The notes beneath the pieces were generated by a model. That model ran no database searches. It was not told where the DNA came from and saw only the letters and a program-made list of their open reading frames with translations. Positions 1 to 11,441 of a stretch of DNA of 64,000 nt are shown here, in pieces. The stretch covers positions 1,922,001 through 1,986,000 of the forward strand of contig KE546967.1 in NCBI GenBank assembly GCA_000442125.1, given 5' to 3'. Positions within the stretch are counted from its first letter, which is position 1. The number at the start of each line of letters is the position of its first letter. This DNA is from Opeltia flavorubescens (lineage: Eukaryota > Ascomycota > Lecanoromycetes > Teloschistales > Teloschistaceae). The translations under genes were made by a program, and so were the position numbers.

Positions 1-1185
1 TTGCCTCAGAACACTATCGCTGGTTGGTCAAGAACTACCAAAGCATCCAGCAATGTCATTGAGCATCCAAGAAAATCATCTCTTCCATTCTCTAAGTATG
101 ATGAGGACGCAACAACTGCCACGATGTCGACATCTCCTACATCTGCGAGAAAATCCATAAGCGGTACACCACGTCATCGCCGGCACACCAGCGGTGGCTC
201 ACGGTCAAGGTTTGCAAGCGTGGACGAAATGCATATCCATCCAGCGAGCTTCAGAAATGATATCATCAAAGCTGGCAGACTCGAAGACATAGAATCGGGT
301 ACATCTGAGGCCGAAGACAACGAAGAGGCTTTGATCGATGAAGTAACAGAAGATGAGCCACTCCTGGGCAGGCATAAAAGCAATGGTTGTGCGAATGGAA
401 GCGTACAAGATTCAGTCAAGCCCAAATCATACGACCACGCGGCCCATAAACATAGTCAACCCAAGGAACATGGCAAAGGAGGCCACTCCCACGGTGATCT
501 CAACATGCGCGGTGTTTTCTTACATGTCATGGGAGATGCTCTGGGAAATATCGGTGTGATTGGCTCCGCTCTTATTATCTGGCTTACGTCCTGGTCCTGG
601 AGATACTATGCTGACCCTGCCATTTCTCTTGTCATCACGGTCATTATTCTTGGATCGGCGATTCCCTTATGCAAGGCAGCCTCGCGGATCCTGCTTCAGG
701 CTGTTCCGCCGGGGATCAGTGTTGATGATATTAAGACAGACATCGAGGATTTTCCCGGCATCATCAGCTGTCATCATCTGCACGTGTGGCAATTGAGTGA
801 TACTAAGATGGTTGCATCACTACATATCCAGGTGGAATTTGACTTCAAGGGCGAAGGTTCTGCGCGTTATATGGAGTTAGCCCGGGCAATCCGACGGTGC
901 CTGCATGAGCATGGCATTCACTCATCTACGATCCAACCGGAATTCTGTCTTGACAGCACTCATCGACATACGTCAGGACATACGTCAGAAAGTGAAGATA
1001 ATGATCCTAAAAGCCTCCAAAATGGAAAGGGATCTAAAAGTGCTAGCAAAAAGGGTAGTCGCGCAGCAAGCATACGCAGCCAGCCCGATGCTTGTCTGCT
1101 GGAGTGTGGCGATGAATGCGGGCAGGCTGGACAGTGCTGTACACCAAGTGCCGCCGACAATAGATCTTCGGATGAGAATCGTTGA
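1..1185 (+). CDS. Zinc/cation diffusion facilitator (CDF) transporter, C-terminal part
   Basis: The frame is open from the window edge, so the start and the first transmembrane segments lie outside. It is the last part of a CDF-family metal/proton antiporter of the Zrc1/Cot1 type, which loads zinc or cobalt into the vacuole or other organelles. A long Ser/Thr- and acid-rich loop (residues 1-150 of the fragment) ends in a His-rich stretch with HSHG at about 162. Transmembrane segment 5 (about 172-195) carries the paired H175 and D179 expected at the metal site, and segment 6 covers about 204-222. The cytoplasmic CDF dimerisation domain follows (about 235-320), including HHLHVWQL. The tail has a cysteine cluster (CLLECGDECGQAGQCC, about 366-382), which could be an extra metal-binding site; that is inference. 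The stop is TGA at 1183-1185. The family call is firm; the metal specificity is not. Confidence 0.9.
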   Translation: MPQNTIAGWSRTTKASSNVIEHPRKSSLPFSKYDEDATTATMSTSPTSARKSISGTPRHRRHTSGGSRSRFASVDEMHIHPASFRNDIIKAGRLEDIESGTSEAEDNEEALIDEVTEDEPLLGRHKSNGCANGSVQDSVKPKSYDHAAHKHSQPKEHGKGGHSHGDLNMRGVFLHVMGDALGNIGVIGSALIIWLTSWSWRYYADPAISLVITVIILGSAIPLCKAASRILLQAVPPGISVDDIKTDIEDFPGIISCHHLHVWQLSDTKMVASLHIQVEFDFKGEGSARYMELARAIRRCLHEHGIHSSTIQPEFCLDSTHRHTSGHTSESEDNDPKSLQNGKGSKSASKKGSRAASIRSQPDACLLECGDECGQAGQCCTPSAADNRSSDENR

Positions 1186-1608
1186 CACTGATGGAATTCA
1201 TGAGTGGGATGCCAAGGGGAGTTGGGGATCCGGTGTTAAAAAAGGGCGGGAATTGGGGAGTTGCTCAAACTATGGCTGTACACAAGAACTCGGGATGTAT
1301 AATGTACATATAAAAGCACAGTCGTGGCAGGAGAAGACTGGCAATCAAACACCAACAAAACTGTTTTAAAAGAAGCTGTAGTTTTCAGAGCCTGTGATTG
1401 AATGACGTAGTACGCGCGGCGCGATCCTCGAATAGTGACTGCCAGCCGTGAATATTGAATTACCCCTGAAGCCTACAAGCTGTTCCTTCCCAGCCAGGAA
1501 CAGAAATGTTGCATGATACTGTTCAATAACCTAGCTGGCTGGAGACTCGCTCCTTGACTGGTGATACTTTTTGGAGTGCACGATGTCCTCAGCGCACGAT
1601 CCTGTACA

Positions 1609-3744
1609 ATGAGCTCTCGCCGCCATGCACCACTCTCCAGCGGACACGATTACGGATATTTACATTGGTTTGTCTTCATTCTCCACTTTCTGGAACGCCA
1701 TGTCTTCCGACATCTCATGACCCTTGTTCGCGCCATCTTGCCTGGGGACTATCGACAACACAGCCAGACCAGCAGGCTAAGATGGCAATTTAAATCACTG
1801 CTCAGCTTACCGACGGCTTTAACCTTGACATGGATGGTTGTGATATGGTGGGGTGAGATCGGGACCTTCAATGGCAGTTTGAAACAGTGCAATTGGGCGA
1901 ATTGGGAGAAATGGGTGAGACTCTTCATTCCGTCGCAAAGCTGCGATGTCTCCTAACACGCTCGACAGCCAGAGAATGCCTCTCCTCATCATATGGTTCT
2001 CATTGCAGACCCTCAACTGGTTGATCCCCACACCTATCCTGGTCGTCCTTGGCCCTTGTCTGCAATCACACGGTATCATACCGATTACTACATGCGCAAG
2101 TCTTTCACTTTGGTACAGAACCACCTGGACCCTGCGACTGTCTTCTTCCTCGGAGATCTTTTTGATGGGGGACGAGAATGGATGCCACGTGGCACTGCAA
2201 ATTCTGACCTAAGGTGGAGACAATACGGAGAAGATTTCTGGGTTAAGGAGTACAAGCGATTCGGGAACATCTTCTTCAACGAGTGGCTCCGTAAGGGAAT
2301 GGAAGGACAACACGCAGATGTTCATCGAAAGATTCTGGCTAATCTACCGGGAAATCATGATCTCGGACTGGGAAATGGCATCAGGATACCTGTGAGGAAC
2401 AGGTTTCATGCTTTTCTTGGAGACGGAAACCATATTGACGTTATCGGAAACCATACATTCGTATCTCTAGACACTGTTTCCTTGAGCGCCAAAGGCCAGC
2501 CAGATCCAGCAACCGGACGTCAAGGCGCCGCCGATAGCACCAGCCAGAACAAGGAAATCTGGGGTCCTACAGATGATTTCCTCGCAAGCATCAAAGAAGA
2601 AAAACGTCGTGTCATCGACCGGGCAGTCCGCTTCCAGAATAACCGCATCGAAAATAGTCTTCTCTTCCACTCAATCCTCGACATCGACGACCCCCTTGTC
2701 ACCAAATCAGTCCACACGGCCTACACCCCAAAAGCAGACATGCCCTCCATCCTCCTCACTCATATCCCCCTCTACCGCGCAAAAGGCACCCCTTGCGGTC
2801 CTCTCCGCGAGCGCTCCCCGCCATCCACCCCCCCAACCAAAGAAGGCGAATACCTCGATCCCGACCCCAGAAACGCAATCAAAGTTGAAGCAGGCATCCA
2901 ATACCAGAATGTCCTAACCCCAGAGATCTCAAACGAAATCATCGAAAAGGTTGGAGATGTGGAGTTTGCGTTTTCGGGCGATGATCACGATTACTGCGAT
3001 GTTTTGCATCGGAGGTATACGGGGAGGAGGGGAGGGGTGAGGGAGATTACGGTCAAGAGTTTTTCGTGGGCGATGGGGGTTAGGAGGCCGGGGTTTTTGA
3101 TGGTGAGTCTTTGGAATCCGGTTGATGGGAGGGATGGGGGGAGGATGCACTTTGAGGATGGGAATCGCGGTGGGAAGTCTGATGGTGGTGGGGAGGGGGA
3201 GAGACAGCAGACGGTACAGACGAAGCTATGCTTGCTGCCGGATCAGTTGGGTATTTTCATCCGCTATGGCATTCTTGGGGGCATCACTTTGGTGTTACTG
3301 TTCGTCCATACGGTCCGGAGTGTCAACCGCGATAACACTCCTGGAACGAAAACAAATTCGAATGGCAATATCCTCCCCCTCTCCTCCTCTTCTTCCTCAT
3401 CGCAGAAATTGAAATCAGATACCCCGCCCTCGTCACCTACACGCAAAGTCTATTCAAAACCGAATGGAAATGGCACGGCTTCTGCGGTTAGGCCAAGGGG
3501 GTATGGGTATCCGGGCTCTATCGAGAGTAAGAATTCATTGAATGATGAGGTGATGGATGAGAGATGGGCGGATATTTCAATGGGGGAGGGTGGTGGGACA
3601 GGGAGAGAGGGCGGTGGTGGTAATGGGTATGAAAGGGGGTTTAAAGCCAGGGTTGGGGTTTTGGGAAGGGAGTTCCGAAAGGAGTTCTTGAGGGTGGGGA
3701 TTTTGGTGGTGGGGTGGTGGGTTTGGTGCGTGGGACGGTATTAG
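1609..3744 (+). CDS. Cdc1/Ted1-type membrane metallophosphatase (GPI-anchor remodelling family)
   Basis: Two exons, 1609-1914 and 1969-3744, with a phase-0 54-nt intron containing CTAAC, give 693 residues. The intron is supported by the joined frame WEKW-PENASPHH-MVLIADPQL, which matches the family. The N-terminal part has one hydrophobic segment (about residues 66-84). The calcineurin-like phosphoesterase domain shows ADPQLVDPH (about 115-123), GDLFDGGR (about 164-171), GNHD (about 230-233) and SGDDHDYCDV, the metal-ligand motifs. A second hydrophobic segment reads GIFIRYGILGGITLVLLF. Family members sit in the ER membrane; yeast Cdc1 and Ted1 and mammalian PGAP5 remodel the GPI-anchor glycan using Mn2+. 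The C-terminal 200 residues are low complexity (Ser runs, Gly-rich) and end in another hydrophobic stretch. It converges on LYS1. Which of the two yeast paralogues it matches was not resolved. Confidence 0.88.
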
Positions 3745-4753
3745 TTTTTGATGTGTATATATATTTATCGTATCCAAAGGGGTTTTTTAGAGAAATTATG
3801 TCTTGATGGTGATGATTTTTCTAGGGGCTTTCTGGGTTTGGGTTTATTTTGAAGGGATCATTTGGGAGAATTGGTTTTTGTTTTGTATACTGCTTCTTTT
3901 CACCTTGGCGTCTCCCCCTTTTTTGCTTGACAGGAGATTGAGTAGAGTGCAACTTTCTAGCATTTGGAGGGTGGATATCATAGGCCGAGAAAATTTTTCT
4001 CCGTAGAAGATAAAGGGGATAAGAAGCTGAGTTTTCAACCTTTTTTCTGAATATATTACCATTTGTTTTATTATACGATTTCCCTCCTTTGTCAACCCCT
4101 TTTTCTTCTCTCTCTCTCTCTCTCTCTTTTTTTTTTTGGCGGAGTAGATTAGGCAGAACCTCAAATTATAAGTGACAATCTAGGGAGATATGATGATTTT
4201 ATGGGATTTTTGAGGGGGGTGGGAGATGCACTTAGTATTTAGGGGATGCTGATTAGAATCATGGGTGTAATTTTTCTTCCAATGATTAATATGATGGTTT
4301 GTAGGCGGCGTTGGGGTGGTATGGGGATTTATTCCGAGGGGGTTTAGGGGGTTTCAGTGATGAATTGGGGAAAATATATGGGAGGTAGAGAGAGGGAGGG
4401 AGGGAGGGATAGCGAGATGACAGGAATGGAGGAAGGGATGGGGCTTCTGTTGGGATGTATATGCCTAAGGGAAGGGAGAGGGGAGATGTGCGGGTTGATG
4501 GTGGGGAAGAGTATTGGGGTTTCCATGCTGATGAGGAAGGGAGGGGGGTGATGTCGAGGTATTGAGATTTAGGAATGGAGGGGAGGGTGGGTTTGAAGGG
4601 TTGTGTGTTTTGACTCTAGAGATTGGAAGGATATGGGAAGGATATGGGGGAGAATCGATACTGGTACCGAGTTTATTGGCTATTGAACGGGATGTGGAGC
4701 TTTTGGGATATCTCATTACTCTCCATCTCTCTATCCCCTCGACCTATTCCTCT
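3745..4753. other. Intergenic region between convergent genes, with a polypyrimidine microsatellite and a G-rich tract
   Basis: No gene is supported here. A (CT)n run followed by a T run lies at about 4110-4136. From about 4200 to 4640 the + strand is strongly G-rich with runs such as GGGAGGGAGGGAGGG near 4395-4410. The open frames in this stretch (for example 4357-4551) are low-complexity products of that composition. The stretch must hold the 3' ends and polyadenylation sites of the two flanking convergent genes. Confidence 0.6.
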
Positions 4754-6169
<1,416 letters not shown>

Positions 6170-6560
6170 TTTGTATGAAAAACACACGGTTCTGGACGCG
6201 GAGAATATTTCAATTGAGTGTACAAGCGCTTGAGAGTCCAATTGAGGCCTTCGATACCACGGTTGTGTTGTCGACTAGTCGAAGTACTGGTGGTCTCTGA
6301 CTCAATTTGGCGACAAAAAAAAAGATTCTGCCGTTTTCCGATGACGGACGAAAGAGGGTGAGATTTTACGCGATGGTTTTGCCAGCCCCTTCTCCCCTTT
6401 TCCTTCCGAACAGCCTAGAGCTTTTTCGCTTCTCTTTACGCATATTGTTGTAATTCACGATGTTCAGCGATTACTATCAAAGAGCGTCCAGCCATGATTT
6501 GGTCTATGATTTCCAAGTTCTCAAAGTCATGATACGGTTTACGATGCCTTGCTCCTTTCA
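6170..6560. promoter_or_regulatory. LYS1 upstream region
   Basis: This is the 5' side of LYS1 before the MITE-like element. It holds an A-run near 6316-6325 and C/T-rich stretches near 6390-6440. I can name no binding site with confidence, and no coding frame here is convincing. Confidence 0.4.
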
Positions 6561-6827
6561 TGTATCCCATCCCAGGTCATGGCACTAAAAAGCTTGGCCA
6601 GGGGTTAGAGGTAATTCCACCACCTCTGCTCCTCGCAGCTTTTTTGGATGTACACTAAGTGGAACTCGTTGATACAACAATCACATCGGAAGAGACACAT
6701 GTCTAAATATAGATGTAGAGCTGTATAGAAACCTAATTAGGATAAAAAGAAAATAAATTTTTTATATTAGCATACGGAGAAATGCGCCAAGCTTTTTAGT
6801 GCCAGGCGTGACCTGGGATGGGATACA
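6561..6827. mobile_element. MITE-like non-autonomous DNA transposon, 267 bp
   Basis: The ends are inverted repeats of about 40 bp. The left end (6561-6600) reads TGTATCCCATCCCAGGTCA and then GGCACTAAAAAGCTTGGC; the right end (6785-6827) is its reverse complement apart from a small insertion and few changes. The centre is AT-rich (about 6700-6775) and has no coding capacity. TA dinucleotides lie just inside each outer end (6563-6564 and 6824-6825), so the true element may start after a TA duplication, which would suit a Tc1/mariner-derived MITE. That assignment is inference. It sits between the 3' end of the hydroxyacid dehydrogenase gene and the start of LYS1. Confidence 0.75.
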
Positions 6828-6908
6828 TACATCCAAATACATACTTTTCAATAGGCATTTCGTGCCATCCATTTCGACAATTACGAAGACTTAGTCCGGA
6901 TTTCAACT

Positions 6909-8093
6909 TCAGTAGCCTCTAGATCGATCAACCACATTGATAAGCCTCTCCCCATGCTCCCGCTTGTCTAAGTTGATTTCGAATACCTGGAAACACCGAT
7001 CTACGTAAGCGCTACCGAGACCGCTGACATGAGGTGTGATAATGCAATTAGGTGCATCCCACAGAGGATCATCAGGCGGTAACGGCTCAGGATCTGTTAC
7101 ATCGAGGGCCGCTCCTCTGAGACCAGGAATGGACGTATCAGACTTTATGTCGATTTCTGGAGCAACAGAGAAACTTCCATCAGCGGACGGCGAGTTCGCA
7201 GCAACGTGGTCCTCGTAAGCACGAAGAGCGCTGATAAGAGCCGGCTGATCGATGATGGGGCCGCGTGAGATGTTCGTAATGAATGCGTTCCGCTTCGATA
7301 GAATATCAAACTCTTCCTTACCAAGTAAGTGCGTCGTCTGCTTCGTCAGCGGGACAGAGATGAGAAGATGGTCGAGATTCTGTGCGAGGAAATGATGCAA
7401 GTCTTCCTTATCAGTGCCGCTATACCACGCGCTTGGGAAGTTCCCTTCAGGGTCTCCAGTCCCTGGGACGATAAAGCCATGATCTTTCTTGCTCTCGGGA
7501 GATTCGCGTGGTCTAGCCGTGTATGCTATGACGTCCATTCCTGTCGCCTTGGCTACACGACTGACCTGACGTCCGATACTTCCGTAGCCTAGGACACCGA
7601 GACGCTGACCGACCTTATCATTGACGTTACGCAGGAGTCCGATGTCTTGTGATCTTTGACCCCACTCGTGTTTATTCTGCCACCGGTGGAGCAACGAATA
7701 ATAGTGGGAAGACGTTAGCATAGTCATAAGTACCCATTCTGCAATTTGCGGACCATGGATTCCCGACGACGTGGTCAAGGGGATCTTCGTGTCAGTATAT
7801 ATTGGTGAACTGGCCACATGATTTGTACCTGCCGAAGTGAAGTGGATGAGTTCAAGCTTCGGACAATCTTGTGGGGAGGGAGGTAATGCCGATAGTGTTA
7901 TCAGAAGCGTGGCATCGTGAAAGATCTCAGGTGGGACTTGTTCTCGGGCCTTCCACGGCGTTGCGGTAAAGTGGAGCTGGTGGTAGGTGATTTTGATATG
8001 TGGATGGTTGCGGCGTATGCGGTCGAAGATAGCAGTAGGTGGAGCAAAGGGAAGTATGACAAGGAGGTGCTCGGGCTTAATTCCGCCTCCCAT
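6909..8093 (-). CDS. D-isomer-specific 2-hydroxyacid dehydrogenase (NAD(P)-dependent)
   Basis: A single-exon frame of 394 residues starts at the ATG giving MGGGIKPEHLLVILP; the frame opens further upstream but has no ATG. The protein would reduce or oxidise a 2-keto/2-hydroxy acid with NAD(P). The Rossmann motif GVLGYGSIGRQVSRVAKATG is followed by the catalytic arginine in NISRGPIID, the acidic residue in ALDVTDPEPLPPDDPLW and the catalytic histidine in ITPHVSG, so the R-E-H triad is present. An insert of about 40 residues after the ARP of the cofactor domain is rich in charged residues, as in the fungal 'D-isomer specific' subgroup. The substrate (glyoxylate, hydroxypyruvate or other) cannot be told from sequence. 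Neighbours LYS1 and the aldolase gene lie on the same strand but need not be related. Confidence 0.9.
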   Translation of the reverse strand: MGGGIKPEHLLVILPFAPPTAIFDRIRRNHPHIKITYHQLHFTATPWKAREQVPPEIFHDATLLITLSALPPSPQDCPKLELIHFTSAGTNHVASSPIYTDTKIPLTTSSGIHGPQIAEWVLMTMLTSSHYYSLLHRWQNKHEWGQRSQDIGLLRNVNDKVGQRLGVLGYGSIGRQVSRVAKATGMDVIAYTARPRESPESKKDHGFIVPGTGDPEGNFPSAWYSGTDKEDLHHFLAQNLDHLLISVPLTKQTTHLLGKEEFDILSKRNAFITNISRGPIIDQPALISALRAYEDHVAANSPSADGSFSVAPEIDIKSDTSIPGLRGAALDVTDPEPLPPDDPLWDAPNCIITPHVSGLGSAYVDRCFQVFEINLDKREHGERLINVVDRSRGY

Positions 8094-8785
8094 TATGGCT
8101 TTGGCAAGGACAGACGTCAAAGTACTTGTACGATAAGTTTCGAAACTTTATGCCCAACCGTTGATTTTAACTGAAGCAGATCCTTGCCTATTCGTAGGAC
8201 GTAGCTCTTGTTGAAACATGCAAGCTGTAACGTGTGGATGAAAAATACAAAACTCTACACAGCTTTTCGATGCAAGAAAGCAATCTTCAGTCTATCAGCG
8301 TATGTGTAGAGCCCGTTGTAGTAGTAAGATGAAAGCATCCGTCGTCCTGTTGTGTTGTAACCGTTGAAGAGTCCGCAAGCAGCTGCAACCGGCATGGGGA
8401 ATTATTGACGTCCATGACGCAAATTGCAGGGATAATGGGGATCTTCTTATCTCTCGCCTACGGCCGCTATTAGCTTTGTCCGCTTTGGTACACAATGCAG
8501 GGTTCAGGATTTTAGAGGACGTCGCTCCGCTGGACTTGTTCTTTGAATGCGGATAAGCTACCCGCCTCTTCCTCTCAAAATCAAAGAAGAGCTTCATAGT
8601 AAGTATGGTATTGTTACCCATGTATATGCCTGACACCAAAGTTAATCATGTACTCGCCAGCTTTTCCCAGTAAAACGGCCTCCCAAAACCTATGAGCTAT
8701 GTGTACAAAGATGCTGAGAGAATAGAACACCTCAGGCAACGCCCGCTTGATCGCAAGACATCAGATTACCACCCATTGAGAAAGG
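8094..8785. other. Intergenic, no supported gene
   Basis: This stretch lies between two minus-strand genes. A 114-codon open frame at 8295-8639 (-) has no recognisable domain, signal peptide or splice context, and I treat it as chance. It must contain the promoter of the hydroxyacid dehydrogenase and the 3' UTR of the aldolase gene. Confidence 0.5.
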
Positions 8786-9895
8786 TTATGAAAGAGACTT
8801 TTCCAATTCCACCAACTCCTTGAAACCGGCTGCGTATTTGATAGCTTCCTGTTCGTTCGGTCGAGGTAACGGTTTGCGGGCAAAGCCACCGTAGCCATAG
8901 TGCGTCTCCAGCGCACTCTTGGTGCCTACAATGCCACCCGATATTGCTGCCCAATCGCCACGAGCGACAACTGCTTGCATTTTCTTCGCCTCATCCATTT
9001 TGCCTGCCTTGTAGAGTTCGATGATCCGGACGCATGCTCTTGGAGCTATATTACCAAGGCCGCCAATGATTCCAGAGCCTCCGACCACCAAGGTCTGGAG
9101 GGTAAAATCGGCAGATCCACCCATGCACATGAAACCGGAGCCATTTTCAGATGGGGTCACCGCATCTACCGCGGATGCAATTCTTCCCAATTTGCCCGTG
9201 TTGCCGCAAGTCAATTTGCAGCCAACGATGTTGGGATGCTCGGCGAGCTTTGTGATGACGTCCGAATCAATGTCAATGCCAGCTACTGCTCCTGGATAGT
9301 TGTAGATGAGGATTGGAATAGGCGAGGCTTCCGCGACTTCTTCGAAAAATTCGACCAGTGACTCAGGCTTGTACATGGCCTTGTAATAGGAAGGTGGAAG
9401 GACTAGAGCGTAATCACCCCCGGAGCTCATAGCTTCGCGGCATAATTCGATGGTTTCGCGGGTTGATTGGGAGCCACAGCCGACAATGATTGGTAGGAAT
9501 TGATAGCCTGCATTGTCTAATGCGTTACGGGTGGCTTTTGTGACCAGCTTCCGTTCCTGATGCGTCAAGTGGACCGCTTCGCCATTCGAGCCCTGAGTCG
9601 TGAGACCGGCCACACCAGCTTGTGCAAGGCGTACCGCATGTTTGGTAATTGTGCCAAGGTCCAGATCTTCTGTATCTTCGTGGAAGAAAGTGACTGTAGG
9701 TACGTAAACGCCGGGTCTCAACAATCGTGGATGAGTGTCCTCGACGGAAGATGCAGCGGTGCTGTCTGAAGATTCACTGAATTGGGATTGGGAATAGATT
9801 GATTCGACGATGCTTTGTGAACGAGGAGTAGGATTGAGGGGCAGATCTTGATGGAACGTGTTTCGCGGCGAAGGGTTGCCGTGGCGTGGGGCCAT
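8786..9895 (-). CDS. DapA-family (dihydrodipicolinate synthase/N-acetylneuraminate lyase) class I aldolase
   Basis: A single exon encodes 369 residues. After a Ser-rich extension of about 55 residues comes a TIM-barrel aldolase of the DHDPS/NAL superfamily. Visible marks are GVYVPTVTFF at the barrel start, TTQGSNGEAVHL (the GTTGE-like substrate loop), LIYNYPG with the conserved tyrosine, and VGCKLTCGN with the Schiff-base lysine. Fungi make lysine by the aminoadipate route, so this is not lysine synthesis. Likely relatives are 4-hydroxy-2-oxoglutarate aldolase and the fungal L-threo-3-deoxy-hexulosonate aldolase of galacturonate breakdown. I cannot choose between them from sequence. Confidence 0.9.
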   Translation of the reverse strand: MAPRHGNPSPRNTFHQDLPLNPTPRSQSIVESIYSQSQFSESSDSTAASSVEDTHPRLLRPGVYVPTVTFFHEDTEDLDLGTITKHAVRLAQAGVAGLTTQGSNGEAVHLTHQERKLVTKATRNALDNAGYQFLPIIVGCGSQSTRETIELCREAMSSGGDYALVLPPSYYKAMYKPESLVEFFEEVAEASPIPILIYNYPGAVAGIDIDSDVITKLAEHPNIVGCKLTCGNTGKLGRIASAVDAVTPSENGSGFMCMGGSADFTLQTLVVGGSGIIGGLGNIAPRACVRIIELYKAGKMDEAKKMQAVVARGDWAAISGGIVGTKSALETHYGYGGFARKPLPRPNEQEAIKYAAGFKELVELEKSLS

Positions 9896-11441
9896 GGTGG
9901 AATTGAGGCTGTGGAGATTAGGAGCGTGATGCTGTAGGACAGAGGTAACAGATAGAAAGAATGGAAGAAGAAATTTCAGGGAGGGTCATGAAGAACTATT
10001 ATACACAAATGGGGGCGTGACCCCATGGAATGAAGAAAATCCTTCAGTTTAAGTAATCGTAACCAATGCGGAGGGACTGGTCATGGGGAGGCCCGAGCAA
10101 CGTGAGAAAGAGAGGTTCCGAGTGGGGGTCCGCCGGCCTATCTTTGGGGCCACAAACATTTCCGGGGGATGGTAGCTAGCAAAATTTCATGGCGTCAAGT
10201 CCGAAGTTTTTACCGGTTCGAAGATCATCGGGCGTAGTGGCAGGTAACATGTAAGAAAGTGGGATGAAGAGCCAGGAACACAACGCTTTGCCTCGGGAAG
10301 ATCAGACATAGCCGCAGGAGAGGCGAAAGAGGGTCGTCCCCTCAGCTTGCTTCGTGACCATCGCAGCTGCAGCCTTTAGTCAAATCCGGAGATTTTCCGC
10401 CCACTTTGCTGATCGAAGGCTCCACCTCCCATTTCAGAGTTTGACATTCCGTGGGGGTCACTTGACTTGAGCCGTAAATAGACGCCGAGCAAAGGTCCCC
10501 TCAAGCATCTCCAAATTTAATCATAATTTATGCCCTTCCCTATAATCCTTATAGAGATGATCAGGTACCAGATGAATCATGCAGACAACGGTCATCGCCT
10601 GAAGATCCAGCGCCCGCAGCGGCTACTTCTAGAACGCGGATAGCTGCAGGCATATCCACATTGGCGGGGTTCGGAAGGCGCCGTGGGGGATTCGCCTGGT
10701 AAACTGGTGGGTGGGTTGTGGTGGGATGTAACGCACGGGAGGATGCAGACACAACCTTTTGAATTCTACTCGTACTTCTGAGGAACACGTTCTCTTTCAA
10801 GTGGCAAAGTCATGCCAACTTGAATAGTCCCGACAGTGGTGCCAACTCCGGCCTGTCAACCGGAGAATATATTAGCGAGTTATGTGGTCCGAGCAGCTGC
10901 TAAAGCCTAGGGGAAAGGTCTGTGCCTTCGTTCGAAGTCAACCAACCACGCACCCATTCCGTCTTTACAAGTCTGGTACGGGTCACCTCAAATGTCTTAT
11001 TTGGCGAATTGTGGAAGTTAATACTGCCGTCTTGAATAGGCAAAGAGTATTCGAATATACTTTCAATGCCTCCAAGGCGGCCCCCACGCTGACATCAAGC
11101 TGGGTGTAGAAATAGTCGGGCCTTCTGGTCCTTATGTTTACATTGTGTATCCCCAAGTAGAAGCAATGACCGATTACAAGGCCTTTCAGCTTGTTGAAAC
11201 GCCACCGGATCGAGATCCTTGATGGAGGAGCAGAGCTAAGGATGACTTGCAGGTGCGAGTGGGTGCGGAGACTCACAGTCGGGTCGTCCACGTGGACATG
11301 GGATCTAGATTAGGGAGTGATTTGCGTCGCCCAATGATTTTATGGCCGGAAGGAAAGCCCCCGCATCACCCTGCTTGACTAGTAAACTGGGTATCTTCGG
11401 TAATAATTCAGTCGCAGCATGAGTCAGTGTTTACTGGTCCC
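9896..11441. other. Long intergenic region, no supported gene
   Basis: About 1.5 kb between the aldolase start and the PFA4 stop. It includes the aldolase promoter. Short open frames at 10561-10800 (-) and 10983-11291 (-) lack domains, signal peptides or splice-compatible partners. I see no repeat or RNA gene here. Confidence 0.5.

Noticed and set aside
4344-4716. Pro/Ser- and Gly/Glu-rich frames downstream of the metallophosphatase
   Set aside because: Products of the G-rich tract on both strands; low complexity only.
8295-8639. 114-codon open frame on the minus strand
   Set aside because: No domain, signal peptide or plausible exon partner; composition is not coding-like.
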